Shown piece after piece: positions 8,604-17,746 of a DNA stretch of 64,000 nucleotides. The position numbers and the translations under genes are program-made. This DNA comes from an uncultured Oscillospiraceae bacterium (GTDB lineage: Bacteria > Bacillota > Clostridia > Oscillospirales > Oscillospiraceae): assembly GCA_944385445.1 (NCBI GenBank), contig CALWXF010000001.1:310001-374000 (forward strand), given 5' to 3'. Position 1 is the first letter of the stretch; each line of letters opens with the position of its first letter. The notes beneath the pieces were generated by a model. That model was not told where the DNA came from, did no database searches, and saw only the letters and a program-made list of their open reading frames with translations.

Positions 8604-10118
8604 TTGAGCGCCATGTGGTCGGGAACGCTGCTGCTCACCGCCACCGGGTTGTTTGCCCAGGTGGTGGGCTTTTTGTACCGGATGATGCTCTCCCGGCTCA
8701 TTGGGGCGGAGACCATGGGGCTGTATCAGCTGGTGATGCCGGTGTACTCCATGTTTATGTCGGTGACGGCGGTGGGACTGACGGTGGCGGTGTCCACCCG
8801 TGCCGCCCGGTGCCACGCCCTGGGGGACGAGGCGGGGGTAACTCAGGTGTTGGGGGCGGGTTTGCGCCGCTTCTTCCTCTTGGCGGTCCCCCTGGGGGCG
8901 GTGATCGTGTGGTGCTCAGACCCCATCTCCGTGTACCTGCTGGGGGATGCCCGCACCCGGCTGGGCATTGTGTTGTTGGTGCCCTGTGTCCTCCTCACCG
9001 GGGTGGAGAACCTGCACAAGCACTGTTTTTACGGCACTGGGCGGGTGCGCATCCCCGCCACGGTGGAGACCATGGAGCAGCTGGTGCGGGCCGGGGCGGT
9101 GCTGGGCCTGCTGGTGTGGCTGCTGCCCCAAAACCAGGAGCGCACTGTGGGCCTCATTGTGCTGGGGATGGTTATCTGTGAGGTGTTTTCCGCCGTGTCC
9201 CTGGTGGTGCTCTTTCAGCGCACCCGCCCCCGGGGATTGGCCCGGGACCCGTCGGTGGCAAAGGGCCTGTGGTCCATCGCCATCCCCGTGGGCCTCACCT
9301 CGGTGCTGGGTACCATCTTGGGCTCGGCCAATGCGGTGCTCATCCCCGCCAAGCTGGTGGAGGGGGGTATGGAGTCCGGGGCGGCCATGTCCGCCTTTGG
9401 CGTCCTGTGCGGCATGACCATGCCCCTGCTGGCCCTGCCCACCGGGTTTATCGGGGCGCTGTGCTTGACCATGGTGCCCGACCTGTCCCGGCGCACCGCC
9501 CACGGGGACGCCCGGGTGGCGGCGGGATTTCTCAACCGCATCATGTCGGTGACCATGCTGCTCATGGCCCCCTGTATGGCGCTGCTGGTGGTGATGGGCC
9601 CCACCGTGGGTCAGCTCCTGTTCCAGCAGCAGCGGGTGGGGGAGTACATACTGCCCTTGGCGGTGGGCACCCTGATGACCTGTGTGCAGTCGGTGCTGGG
9701 GGGCGCCCTCAACGGCCTGGGACTCCAGGGCAAGGGAGCCAGAAATGCCATTGCCAGCGACGTGGTGCAGCTGGCCTTTACCTATGGCACGGTGTCCACC
9801 TGGGGTCTGCGGGGCTTTGTGGTGGGATTCGTCCTCTCCTCCCTGGTGGGGATGGGGATGAACCTGGCCTCGGTGCTCCACGCCACCGGGCTCCGCCTGC
9901 GGCTGTACGCCTGGTTTGTCCGCCCGGTGCTGTCGGCGGTGCTGGTGGGGCTGTGGTGTCGGCTGCTGTTTCAGTGGCTGCTGGGGGCTGGGGTGTGGCT
10001 GGGCACCACCTGCGTGGTGTGCGTGGCGGTGGGCACGGTGCTCTATGTGGCCGTGCTGCTCATGCAGGGGCTTTCAGTGTTTGGTTGGTTATGGGCCAGG
10101 AGGGGGAAGAAAACTTGA
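8604..10118 (+). CDS. spoVB: SpoVB-like polysaccharide/lipid flippase (MOP superfamily)
   Basis: The protein has 504 residues. TTG at 8604 is preferred because GGGGGG ends seven bases upstream; the next candidate, ATG 8613, would have a 16-base gap. The sequence is almost entirely hydrophobic with about 14 helices and starts with the MATE-like pattern GLFAQVVGFLYRMMLSRLIGAE plus LYQLVMPVYSMFM, typical of stage V sporulation protein B/MurJ-type flippases that move lipid-linked precursors across the cytoplasmic membrane. SpoVB acts in spore cortex peptidoglycan synthesis; paralogues export other polymers, so the spore role is inferred. Its stop overlaps the start of the next gene by four bases (TTGA), indicating translational coupling. 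Expression may be limited by the hairpin over its ribosome binding site. Confidence 0.8.
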   Translation: MSAMWSGTLLLTATGLFAQVVGFLYRMMLSRLIGAETMGLYQLVMPVYSMFMSVTAVGLTVAVSTRAARCHALGDEAGVTQVLGAGLRRFFLLAVPLGAVIVWCSDPISVYLLGDARTRLGIVLLVPCVLLTGVENLHKHCFYGTGRVRIPATVETMEQLVRAGAVLGLLVWLLPQNQERTVGLIVLGMVICEVFSAVSLVVLFQRTRPRGLARDPSVAKGLWSIAIPVGLTSVLGTILGSANAVLIPAKLVEGGMESGAAMSAFGVLCGMTMPLLALPTGFIGALCLTMVPDLSRRTAHGDARVAAGFLNRIMSVTMLLMAPCMALLVVMGPTVGQLLFQQQRVGEYILPLAVGTLMTCVQSVLGGALNGLGLQGKGARNAIASDVVQLAFTYGTVSTWGLRGFVVGFVLSSLVGMGMNLASVLHATGLRLRLYAWFVRPVLSAVLVGLWCRLLFQWLLGAGVWLGTTCVVCVAVGTVLYVAVLLMQGLSVFGWLWARRGKKT

Positions 10119-10768
10119 AGGTTTCCATTTTGATTTCCACCGGGGGCGGGGACGCCTCCAACTATCTGGAGGCGGTGGAGCGAGCCGGGGGCCAGGGCAG
10201 CGCCGTATACCTGCCCCAGCCGGACCTGCGCTATGATGGCCTCATTCTGGCCGGGGGCGGCGATATGCACCCGGCCTGTTTCCACTCGTTTAATCGGGGG
10301 TCCCGGGACATGGACCTGCCCCGGGACCGGCGAGAGCTGGCTCTGCTGGACGCCTTCACCGCCGCCCGCCGTCCAGTGTTGGGCATCTGCCGAGGCCACC
10401 AGGTGGTCAACGTGTGGGCGGGGGGCAACCTGGTGCAAAACCTGGACAAGACCCTGGCCCCCTTCCACCAGCAGCCCCAGGGGGATTGCCTCCACCCGGT
10501 GCGCACCCGGAAGGGCTCCCGCATGGACGACTGGTATGGGGCGGTGGGGACCGTCAATTCCAACCACCACCAGGGGCTGGGCAAGCTGGGCCGGGGGCTG
10601 GTGGCCACCGCCTGGTCCGAGGGGGAGGTGGTGGAGGCCATGGAGCATCGCACCCTGCCCCTGTGGACGGTGCAGTTCCACCCCGAGCGGATGGGTGAGG
10701 CGGGAGCGGTGATTTTTTCCCAATTTGTCCAGCTGTGCCGACGCTTGAGGGGAGACGGGGAAGTGTGA
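10115..10768 (+). CDS. Class I glutamine amidotransferase-like hydrolase (peptidase C26, gamma-glutamyl-GABA hydrolase type)
   Basis: The protein has 217 residues. The start is a TTG at 10115 overlapping the spoVB stop (TTGA), with AGGAGGGGG eight bases upstream. The catalytic triad is visible: nucleophile Cys92 in GICRGHQ, His189 and Glu191 in QFHPE. GGGDMHP near residue 50 is the N-terminal PuuD-like motif. Family members hydrolyse gamma-glutamyl bonds, for example of gamma-glutamyl-GABA. It is shorter than typical PuuD (about 250 residues). The pairing with spoVB suggests coupled expression, but the link in function is not clear. Confidence 0.8.
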   Translation: MKVSILISTGGGDASNYLEAVERAGGQGSAVYLPQPDLRYDGLILAGGGDMHPACFHSFNRGSRDMDLPRDRRELALLDAFTAARRPVLGICRGHQVVNVWAGGNLVQNLDKTLAPFHQQPQGDCLHPVRTRKGSRMDDWYGAVGTVNSNHHQGLGKLGRGLVATAWSEGEVVEAMEHRTLPLWTVQFHPERMGEAGAVIFSQFVQLCRRLRGDGEV

Positions 10769-10774
10769 TATACT
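10745..10774 (+). promoter_or_regulatory. Putative mutY promoter
   Basis: TTGAGG (10745-10750), an 18-base spacer and TATACT (10769-10774), at the end of the amidotransferase gene and 31 bases before the mutY ATG. Confidence 0.5.
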
Positions 10775-10805
10775 AAGGGGGATTTTTTGACCTGGAGGTA
10801 ACCCC

Positions 10806-11843
10806 ATGCTGCCCATCGAACAACTGCCCATCCCCCTTCTGGAGTGGTACCGAGACAACGCCCGCACCCTGCCCTGGAGAGAAGACCCCACCCCGTACCA
10901 TGTGTGGGTGTCTGAGATCATGCTCCAGCAGACCCGTGTAGCGGCGGTGCTGGACTACTACGCCCGGTTTATGGCGGAGCTGCCCGACGTGGCGGCCCTG
11001 GCGGAGGTGCCGGAGGGGCGGCTCATGAAGCTGTGGCAGGGGCTGGGCTATTACAGCCGGGCCCGCAACCTCCAGACCGCCGCCCGGCAGATCATGGAGG
11101 AATATGTCGGCGTCTTCCCCTCTCAGTATGACCAGGTGCGGGCCTTGAAGGGGGTGGGGGACTACACCGCCGGGGCCATCTGCTCCATCGCCTTCCAACA
11201 GCCTGTCCCGGCGGTGGACGGAAACGTCCTCCGGGTGGTCACCCGCATCAACGGAGACCAGCGGGACATCACCGCCCAGGCCACCAAGCGGGCCATTGCT
11301 GCCCAGCTGAGTCCCATCATCCCCCTCCACGCCCCGGACAAGTTCACCCAGGCCATGATGGAGCTGGGGGCTACGGTGTGCCTGCCCAACGGAGCGCCCC
11401 AGTGTCAGCGGTGCCCCGCCCGGGACTTCTGTGTGGCCTGTGCCCAGGACAGCTGGGGCCGCATCCCGGTGAAGGCCCCCAAACGTCCCCGGCGCATTGA
11501 GGAGCGGACGGTGTGGCTGCTCATTCATGAAAACCGGGTGGCCCTGCGCCAGCGTCCCCCCAAGGGGCTGTTGGCGGGGCTGTGGGAGTTTCCCAATGAG
11601 TTGGGTACCCAGCTGCCCCCGGAGTGGACGGGGGACATGCCCCAAGGCCGTTTTGGCGGGGTGGCCCGGCACATCTTCACCCATGTGGAGTGGCACCTCA
11701 CCGCCCAGGTGGTGCGCCTGGAGGAGGACCAGCTGCCCCCGGGCTGGGTGTGGTGCACCTGGCAGGAACTTGCCGACATTTACGCCGTGCCCAACGCCTT
11801 TTCCGGGGTGATGGACGTGGTGAAGGAGGAGATTCAGGGATGA
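10806..11843 (+). CDS. mutY: A/G-specific adenine DNA glycosylase MutY
   Basis: The protein has 345 residues; GGAGG lies seven bases before the ATG. The helix-hairpin-helix LKGVGDYTAGAI (about 115-126), catalytic Glu37 in WVSEIMLQQTRV and catalytic Asp138 in AVDGNVLRV are present. A 4Fe-4S loop follows at about residues 198-215; its first spacing is C-x7-C rather than the usual C-x6-C, then C-x2-C-x5-C. The C-terminal region (about 235-345) is the Nudix-like domain that reads 8-oxoG. MutY removes adenine mispaired with 8-oxoguanine. Its stop overlaps the next start by four bases (ATGA). Confidence 0.95.
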   Translation: MLPIEQLPIPLLEWYRDNARTLPWREDPTPYHVWVSEIMLQQTRVAAVLDYYARFMAELPDVAALAEVPEGRLMKLWQGLGYYSRARNLQTAARQIMEEYVGVFPSQYDQVRALKGVGDYTAGAICSIAFQQPVPAVDGNVLRVVTRINGDQRDITAQATKRAIAAQLSPIIPLHAPDKFTQAMMELGATVCLPNGAPQCQRCPARDFCVACAQDSWGRIPVKAPKRPRRIEERTVWLLIHENRVALRQRPPKGLLAGLWEFPNELGTQLPPEWTGDMPQGRFGGVARHIFTHVEWHLTAQVVRLEEDQLPPGWVWCTWQELADIYAVPNAFSGVMDVVKEEIQG

Positions 11844-12712
11844 TCTGCAATCTGTGCCCCCGGCAGTGCGGGGCGGAGCGTACCCCGGAGGAGGGAAAGG
11901 GCTGGTGCCGCCTGCCCAGCGTGGTGAAGGTGGCCCGGGCGGAGCTGCACCACTGGGAGGAGCCCTGTATTTCCGGCACAAAAGGAGCGGGGACGGTGTT
12001 TTTCTCCGGCTGCACCCTGGGCTGTGTGTTCTGCCAGAATGGGCCCATCAGCCACGAAAACCAGGGCAAAGCGGTGACGGAGGAGGAGCTGTACGCCCTC
12101 TTTGAAAAGCTGGCGGGGGAGGGGGCCCACAACATCGAGCTGGTTACCCCCACCCAGTACATCCATGTGCTGCAAAAGGTGCTTGCCCGACCTGTATCCG
12201 GCAACCTGCCTGTGGTGTGGAATTGCGGCGGCTACGAGCGGGTGGAGATTTTGAAAAGCCTGGAGGGGAAGGTGGACGTATACCTGCCCGACCTGAAATA
12301 TGTGACGGAGGAGTTGGCGGAGAAGTACTCCGCCGCCCCGGACTATCCTTCCACCGCAAAGGCTGCCATTGTGGAAATGTTCCGCCAGACAGGCACCGTG
12401 CAGTTGGAGGATGGGCTGTTGAAAAAGGGCGTGGTCATCCGCCACTTGATTCTCCCCGGACGACTTGCCGAGTCCAAGCGGGTGATGGACTGGGTATCGG
12501 AGCAGTTCGCCCCCGGGGAAGTGCTGTTTTCCCTGATGGCCCAGTACACCCCCTGTGGAAATCTGGAGCAGTTCCCGGAATTGCAGCGCACCCTTCGACC
12601 CTCCGAGCTGAGAGCCGCCCGCAATTATATGGATGCCCTGGGCATTCAGGGCTATGTGCAGGAGCTGGATGCGGTGGGGGAGAAGTTTATTCCGGACTGG
12701 AACATGAAGTGA
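11840..12712 (+). CDS. Radical SAM protein, PflA-like (COG1313 type)
   Basis: The protein has 290 residues and starts at an ATG overlapping the mutY stop. The N-terminus has a cysteine cluster (CNLCPRQC and GWCRLP) seen in COG1313 proteins, and the radical SAM motif C-x3-C-x2-C is CTLGCVFC at about residues 58-65. The rest matches a partial TIM barrel with VVWNCGGYE and DVYLPDLKY. Members are often annotated as pyruvate formate-lyase activating enzyme-like, but no glycyl radical enzyme is encoded nearby and the substrate is unknown. It ends an operon with mutY and is followed by palindromic repeats. Confidence 0.82.
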   Translation: MICNLCPRQCGAERTPEEGKGWCRLPSVVKVARAELHHWEEPCISGTKGAGTVFFSGCTLGCVFCQNGPISHENQGKAVTEEELYALFEKLAGEGAHNIELVTPTQYIHVLQKVLARPVSGNLPVVWNCGGYERVEILKSLEGKVDVYLPDLKYVTEELAEKYSAAPDYPSTAKAAIVEMFRQTGTVQLEDGLLKKGVVIRHLILPGRLAESKRVMDWVSEQFAPGEVLFSLMAQYTPCGNLEQFPELQRTLRPSELRAARNYMDALGIQGYVQELDAVGEKFIPDWNMK

Positions 12713-12720
12713 CCGGCCCA

Positions 12721-12927
12721 AAGGCTCCCCTGTGTAAGGGGAGCTGTCAGCCGTAAGGCTGACTGAGGGGTTGACCCGTTACCCTGGAGCCGTCAATCCC
12801 TCCGACCCGGCTTACGCCGGGCCACCTCCCTTTACACAAGGGAGGCGGATGGACTGCGGTGCACCCCAAGGCTCCCTCCGTCACCGCCTACGGCGGCGCC
12901 ACCTCCCTCCCTGAGGGAGGCTTTTTT
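12721..12927. repeat. Cluster of three palindromic intergenic repeat units
   Basis: This fills most of the 360-bp gap after the radical SAM gene. Unit 1 (12721-12773) has GGCTCCCC-TGTGTAA-GGGGAGC plus CAGCC-GTAAG-GCTG stems. Unit 2 (12794-12846) is of the same type in opposite orientation, and unit 3 (12868-12927) ends in a GGGAGGC-TTTTTT tail. Unit 1 recurs at 26856-26912. They look like dispersed REP/PU-like elements. Confidence 0.8.
12906..12927 (+). terminator. Terminator-like end of the repeat cluster
   Basis: CCTCCC-TGA-GGGAGG stem followed by C and six T. It may end transcription from mutY and the radical SAM gene. Confidence 0.7.
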
Positions 12928-12994
12928 ATGCGCTTATGAGAGAACCATCGGGCCAAGAAAGTCTGGGTGGTTCATGGAAGTTCGAGAGGATTGG

Positions 12995-13023
12995 TTGAAA
13001 TAGTGACGGGAGAATGGTAAACT
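12995..13023 (+). promoter_or_regulatory. Promoter of the GNAT gene
   Basis: TTGAAA (12995-13000), a 17-base spacer and TAAACT (13018-13023), with TATACA directly after. The ATG is 52 bases downstream. Confidence 0.6.
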
Positions 13024-13074
13024 ATACAAAAATGATGGGGCACTTTATGAGGAAAACTGCGTAGGAGGGATAAT

Positions 13075-13542
13075 ATGAAGGCAAATGATTATGTAATTCG
13101 TGATGCTGTGAAAGAAGATGCAGCACGTGTCGATGAATTGCTCACAGAATTGATTCGGTATGAAACAGAATTTGATAAAAATTTGAATAAGGAATACACT
13201 GTAAGTAACAATTACAGTGAAGTGATTGGGCTGGATGGACATAAGTTGCTGGTTGCGGAGACAGAAGGAAAGATAGTCGGTTTTTTGTATGGCTTTGTCT
13301 ACCAGATTCCTGGAATGTTTGCCCGTCCAGTGGCCCTTCTTGATGCACTGTATATCTTGGACGAATATCGACATAATGGGTTTGCAGGTGCCTTGTTCCA
13401 GCAATTCAAACAATTTGCACACGAGAACGATGCTCACAGCATTGAACTAAAAGTTATGACTGAAAATCTTAATGCATTACACTTCTATGAAAAATTGGGT
13501 TTTTGTGAAATCAAGAAGTATATGCAGTTGGAGTGCCTGTAA
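13075..13542 (+). CDS. GNAT-family N-acetyltransferase, probably acquired
   Basis: The protein has 155 residues, with AGGAGG six bases before the ATG. The GNAT fold is seen in VIRDAVKEDAARV at the start, VGFLYGF, the acetyl-CoA loop region YILDEYRHNGFAGALF (motif A, about 100-115), and the C-terminal NALHFYEKLGF (motif B). GNAT enzymes transfer acetyl groups from acetyl-CoA to amines; the substrate is not predictable. The gene is clearly AT-richer than all its neighbours and uses codons such as ATA, AAT and TTT freely, which suggests horizontal transfer. It is bracketed by palindromic repeats and a terminator. Confidence 0.88.
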   Translation: MKANDYVIRDAVKEDAARVDELLTELIRYETEFDKNLNKEYTVSNNYSEVIGLDGHKLLVAETEGKIVGFLYGFVYQIPGMFARPVALLDALYILDEYRHNGFAGALFQQFKQFAHENDAHSIELKVMTENLNALHFYEKLGFCEIKKYMQLECL

Positions 13543-13558
13543 CAATTCCGACAGCAAA

Positions 13559-13591
13559 ACACCCCCCGGACTTCCACAGTCCGGGGGGTGT
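13559..13591. terminator. Terminator between the GNAT gene and asnS
   Basis: A 14-bp GC-rich stem (13559-13572 with 13578-13591). On the minus strand it is followed by TTTT, so it mainly serves asnS; it also faces the GNAT gene. Confidence 0.85.
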
Positions 13592-13607
13592 CTGTTCGTG
13601 TTTTAAA

Positions 13608-15002
<1,395 letters not shown>

Positions 15003-15070
15003 ACTACTTCCCTCAATTCTCAAATGATCTATCCGAACACAACAAGTTGTGTCAAAGGCGTTGATGGTAC

Positions 15071-15118
15071 AACGCCAGGTTTTTTGGTTGTCCCGTCAGG
15101 GGCAAGAAAAACGGCAAT
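15071..15118 (-). repeat. Dispersed 48-bp repeat, copy B, inside the asnS leader
   Basis: It matches 8065-8113 except for four substitutions and one missing base. Here it lies downstream of the asnS promoter, so it should be transcribed into the 5' UTR. Hairpins GGCGTTG/CAACGCC and ACACAAC/GTTGTGT lie between it and the start codon. Confidence 0.7.
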
Positions 15119-15140
15119 TGATAACAGCCGCCGTGCGGCT

Positions 15141-15168
15141 ATTATACCATTTTCTGAAGATTTTGCAA
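15141..15168 (-). promoter_or_regulatory. asnS promoter
   Basis: On the minus strand: TTGCAA (15163-15168), a 16-base spacer and TATAAT (15141-15146). It predicts an asnS leader of about 130 bases. Confidence 0.65.
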
Positions 15169-15194
15169 GGGCTGAGGGAAAAAAGAGGGGGGAG

Positions 15195-16022
15195 CTAGGG
15201 GTTCTTTTCCCGTGGGGCCCGCTGTTTCAGCAGAGCTCCCACCCCGTTGCCCACCAGGGCGCACACCAGGGAGATACCGCCGTGGAAGAGGGCGGAGTCG
15301 TTGAACAGCAGCAGCGCCGCCGCCATAGAAAAGAGGGCACAGGCCACCGGGTACAGGGGAGAGAAGCCATGGCGGTGGCCCAGGGACACCCCCGAGCAGA
15401 AGGTGCCGATGGGCAGCAGCAGGAAGGGGAAATACACCCCGGAGAGGACGGGCACGTCCTGGGGGTCCAACAGGCGCAGGAGCGCGGGCAGCCCCAAGCA
15501 CAGCCCCAGGGCGAACACCAGATAGGGCAGAGTCTCCCGCCAGTGGAGGAGAGAGGGACCGGGGGCCAGCCCCAGTTTGGCCCGGATGGCGGCCACCTCC
15601 ACATACCAGCCCACCCAGCGGCCCAGCCACACCAGCACATAGATGGACGCCAGGAGGATGAGGCAGAAGGCAGCCCCCGCCCCGCCAAAGTTCAGCCCGC
15701 CCCACAGGGCCACGGTGGCGGCCATGAGGGCGAAGTGGGCCAGGGTGCGAAGGACCAGGGTGCGGCCACAATCGGCGAAGGGGAGGGTGGACACCCCGAT
15801 CTCCGCCCCCAGGAGGGCAAAGAGCAGATAGGACAGCAGGATTCCCCAGCCCTCAAACGGGGGCGGGAAGGAGCAGGTGGGGTAGGAAAACACGGCGGCC
15901 ACGCCAGGGCCAAAGAAAGCCAGAGTTCCCAACCAGTAGCCCAATAGCAGATGGACGGCCACCCCCGCAGCAGCCCCCGCAGCCATGCGGCGCAGGGCTT
16001 GTTTTTTATTGTCAAAGAACAT
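15195..16022 (-). CDS. DUF3021-containing multi-pass membrane protein
   Basis: The protein has 275 residues; the ATG at 16022 has AGGAGGG seven bases upstream. The first about 145 residues look like DUF3021: four hydrophobic helices after a short basic start, a family usually paired with LytTR regulators. Another about 130 residues with three or four further helices follow, making the protein about twice the usual DUF3021 length. It begins 14 bases after the LytTR gene stop. By analogy it may be the membrane partner that controls the LytTR protein. No enzymatic motif is seen. Confidence 0.72.
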   Translation of the reverse strand: MFFDNKKQALRRMAAGAAAGVAVHLLLGYWLGTLAFFGPGVAAVFSYPTCSFPPPFEGWGILLSYLLFALLGAEIGVSTLPFADCGRTLVLRTLAHFALMAATVALWGGLNFGGAGAAFCLILLASIYVLVWLGRWVGWYVEVAAIRAKLGLAPGPSLLHWRETLPYLVFALGLCLGLPALLRLLDPQDVPVLSGVYFPFLLLPIGTFCSGVSLGHRHGFSPLYPVACALFSMAAALLLFNDSALFHGGISLVCALVGNGVGALLKQRAPREKNP

Positions 16023-16036
16023 GGTCAACCCTCCTC

Positions 16037-16480
16037 TCACAGGTCCAGAGCTTGCTTGATCTTCTTCACATACCGCCGGGAGACATATACCGTCGTGCCA
16101 CCCTCCAAGGTCATTTTGATGGTGCCGGTGAGGGATAGATCCAGGGCGGTGACCCGGTTTAGATTTACCACCTCCGAATGGGATACCCGCACAAAGCGGG
16201 TTCCAGCCAGGGCCTCTTCCAGCTCGTACAGCCGCTCCCGCACCGTGTAGGTCCCCGTGGTGGTCTGGCAGGACACCCCTTTGCCGTCGGCGTAAAAGCG
16301 GAGAATGTCCGAGAGGGGGAGACGCCGGGCCTCGCCGTCCCGGAAGACGGTGAAGGTGGAGGGGGTGGCCAGTGCTTCCAACTGGCGGGCCAGCTGTTCC
16401 ACCTGGGGGGAGCGGGCGGGGGCGTGGATGACCACCTTGGCCTGGGTCAGCTGGGGGTCTATGTGCACTTCCACTTTCAT
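16037..16480 (-). CDS. LytTR-family DNA-binding regulator
   Basis: The protein has 147 residues from the ATG at 16480 with GGGAGGG eight bases upstream; the ATG 18 bases further out is less well placed. It lacks a receiver domain. Residues about 45-145 are a LytTR domain: ILRFYADGKGVSCQT, VRERLYELEEAL, FVRVSHSEVVNLNRV and VYVSRRYVKKIK are characteristic. LytTR proteins bind pairs of direct repeats upstream of target promoters. With the DUF3021 gene it forms a two-gene cassette that commonly controls itself. Confidence 0.88.
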   Translation of the reverse strand: MKVEVHIDPQLTQAKVVIHAPARSPQVEQLARQLEALATPSTFTVFRDGEARRLPLSDILRFYADGKGVSCQTTTGTYTVRERLYELEEALAGTRFVRVSHSEVVNLNRVTALDLSLTGTIKMTLEGGTTVYVSRRYVKKIKQALDL

Positions 16481-16509
16481 GGCGTTCCCTCCCTTCACTT
16501 GGTACTTTG

Positions 16510-16538
16510 AGTATACGGAAAATTCGGGGTGTTGTCTA
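16510..16538 (-). promoter_or_regulatory. Promoter of the LytTR/DUF3021 operon
   Basis: On the minus strand: TAGACA (16533-16538), a 17-base spacer and TATACT (16510-16515). No clear LytTR direct repeats were recognised upstream. Confidence 0.6.
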
Positions 16539-16586
16539 CCAGTTGGGAATAGGCGGCCTATTTTCCGGGACAGATGGAAAACAAAT

Positions 16587-16611
16587 GGGCCGCAAGAAGC
16601 ACTTGCGGCCC
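16587..16611 (-). terminator. Terminator of the asnA-aldo/keto reductase operon
   Basis: GGGCCGCAAG and CTTGCGGCCC arms with a 5-base loop; the minus-strand side continues with ATTTGTTTT. Confidence 0.7.
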
Positions 16612-16618
16612 GATGGGG

Positions 16619-17731
16619 TCAATCTTCGAACACTTTGGCCACCCGCTGCAACTGCTCCACCACCTCCAAATGCTGGGGACAGGCCCCTTCGCACTGGCGG
16701 CAGGCGATGCAGGCCGAGGCGGGGGAGCCCTGAGCGCACGCCTCCCGGTACTCCTTCTTCTGCATGGGGCCCGGCTGGCCCAAGGTGCGATTATACAGGG
16801 CAAAGAGGGCGGGGATGGGGATGCGCTGGGGGCAGCCGTCGGTGCAGTAGCCACAGGCAGTGCAGGGAATGGTACCGTCGGCCTGAATCTGCTGGGCAGC
16901 CTGCTCCAGCACTGCCACCTCCTGGGGAGTGACGGGGCGGAAATCCCCCATATACCCGGTATTGTCCGCCACCTGCTCCAGGGAAGACATGCCGGAGAGC
17001 ACCATAAACACATGCTCCAGGGAGGCGGCAAAGCGGATGGCAAAGGAGGAGGGGGAGGCGTTGAGGTCCAGGGCGGCAAACATCTCCCGCACAGCGGGGG
17101 AGGGATTGGCCAGCTTGCCACCCTTTACCGGCTCCATCACCACCACGGGCTTGTGGTGGGCCACTGCTACCTCGTAGCAGCGGCGGGACTGGACCTTGGG
17201 GTTCTCCCAGTCCAGGTAGTTAATTTGCAATTGCACAAAGTCCACCTCAGGGTGCTGGGTGAGCACTTCTTCCAGCAGCTCGGGGGTGCCGTGGAAGGAG
17301 AATCCCGCTTGACGGATGTACCCCTCCGCCTTCTTCTGCTGGACAAAGGCGAAGCTGTCCAGCCGCTGGGCGATCTCGTAGTTCTCGTCGTCGATGCAGT
17401 GGAGCAGATAGTAGTCGAAAAACTCCACGCCGCAGCGGCTCAGCTGGAGCTGGAACATGTCAGCTTGCTCCTGGGCGGTGGCCTCTTTCAGCTTGGCCAG
17501 GGGCAGCTTGGTGGCCAGGGTGAAGGAGTCCCGGGGGTGGCGCTGCACCAGAGCTCGGTTCACCGTCTCCTCACTGGTGCCGCCATGGTAGAAGTAGGCG
17601 GTGTCAAAGTAGGTAAAGCCCCGCTCCAGAAACAGGTCCACCATCTGGCACACCTGGGGGAAGTCGATGGAAGTGTTGTCCTCGGCGTCCAGAAGGGGGA
17701 AGCGCATGCAGCCAAAACCAAGTTTTTTCAT
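16619..17731 (-). CDS. Aldo/keto reductase with C-terminal dicluster ferredoxin-like domain
   Basis: The protein has 370 residues, with AGGAAGG before the ATG. Residues 1 to about 270 form an AKR barrel with the catalytic set visible: Asp and Tyr in FDTAYFYHG, Lys in LATKLP and His in YYLLHC. The C-terminus adds two cysteine clusters, CTACGYCTDGCP and CIACRQCEGACP, expected to bind 4Fe-4S clusters. Such AKR-ferredoxin fusions are common in anaerobes and probably use reduced ferredoxin or pass electrons; the substrate is unknown. It lies 15 bases downstream of asnA and is very likely co-transcribed with it. Confidence 0.87.
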   Translation of the reverse strand: MKKLGFGCMRFPLLDAEDNTSIDFPQVCQMVDLFLERGFTYFDTAYFYHGGTSEETVNRALVQRHPRDSFTLATKLPLAKLKEATAQEQADMFQLQLSRCGVEFFDYYLLHCIDDENYEIAQRLDSFAFVQQKKAEGYIRQAGFSFHGTPELLEEVLTQHPEVDFVQLQINYLDWENPKVQSRRCYEVAVAHHKPVVVMEPVKGGKLANPSPAVREMFAALDLNASPSSFAIRFAASLEHVFMVLSGMSSLEQVADNTGYMGDFRPVTPQEVAVLEQAAQQIQADGTIPCTACGYCTDGCPQRIPIPALFALYNRTLGQPGPMQKKEYREACAQGSPASACIACRQCEGACPQHLEVVEQLQRVAKVFED

Positions 17732-17746
17732 CGGTACACCTTCCTC

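Noticed and set aside
15003..15135. T-box riboswitch in the asnS leader
   Set aside because: No conserved T-box sequence or specifier loop arrangement was found; only the dispersed repeat and simple hairpins.
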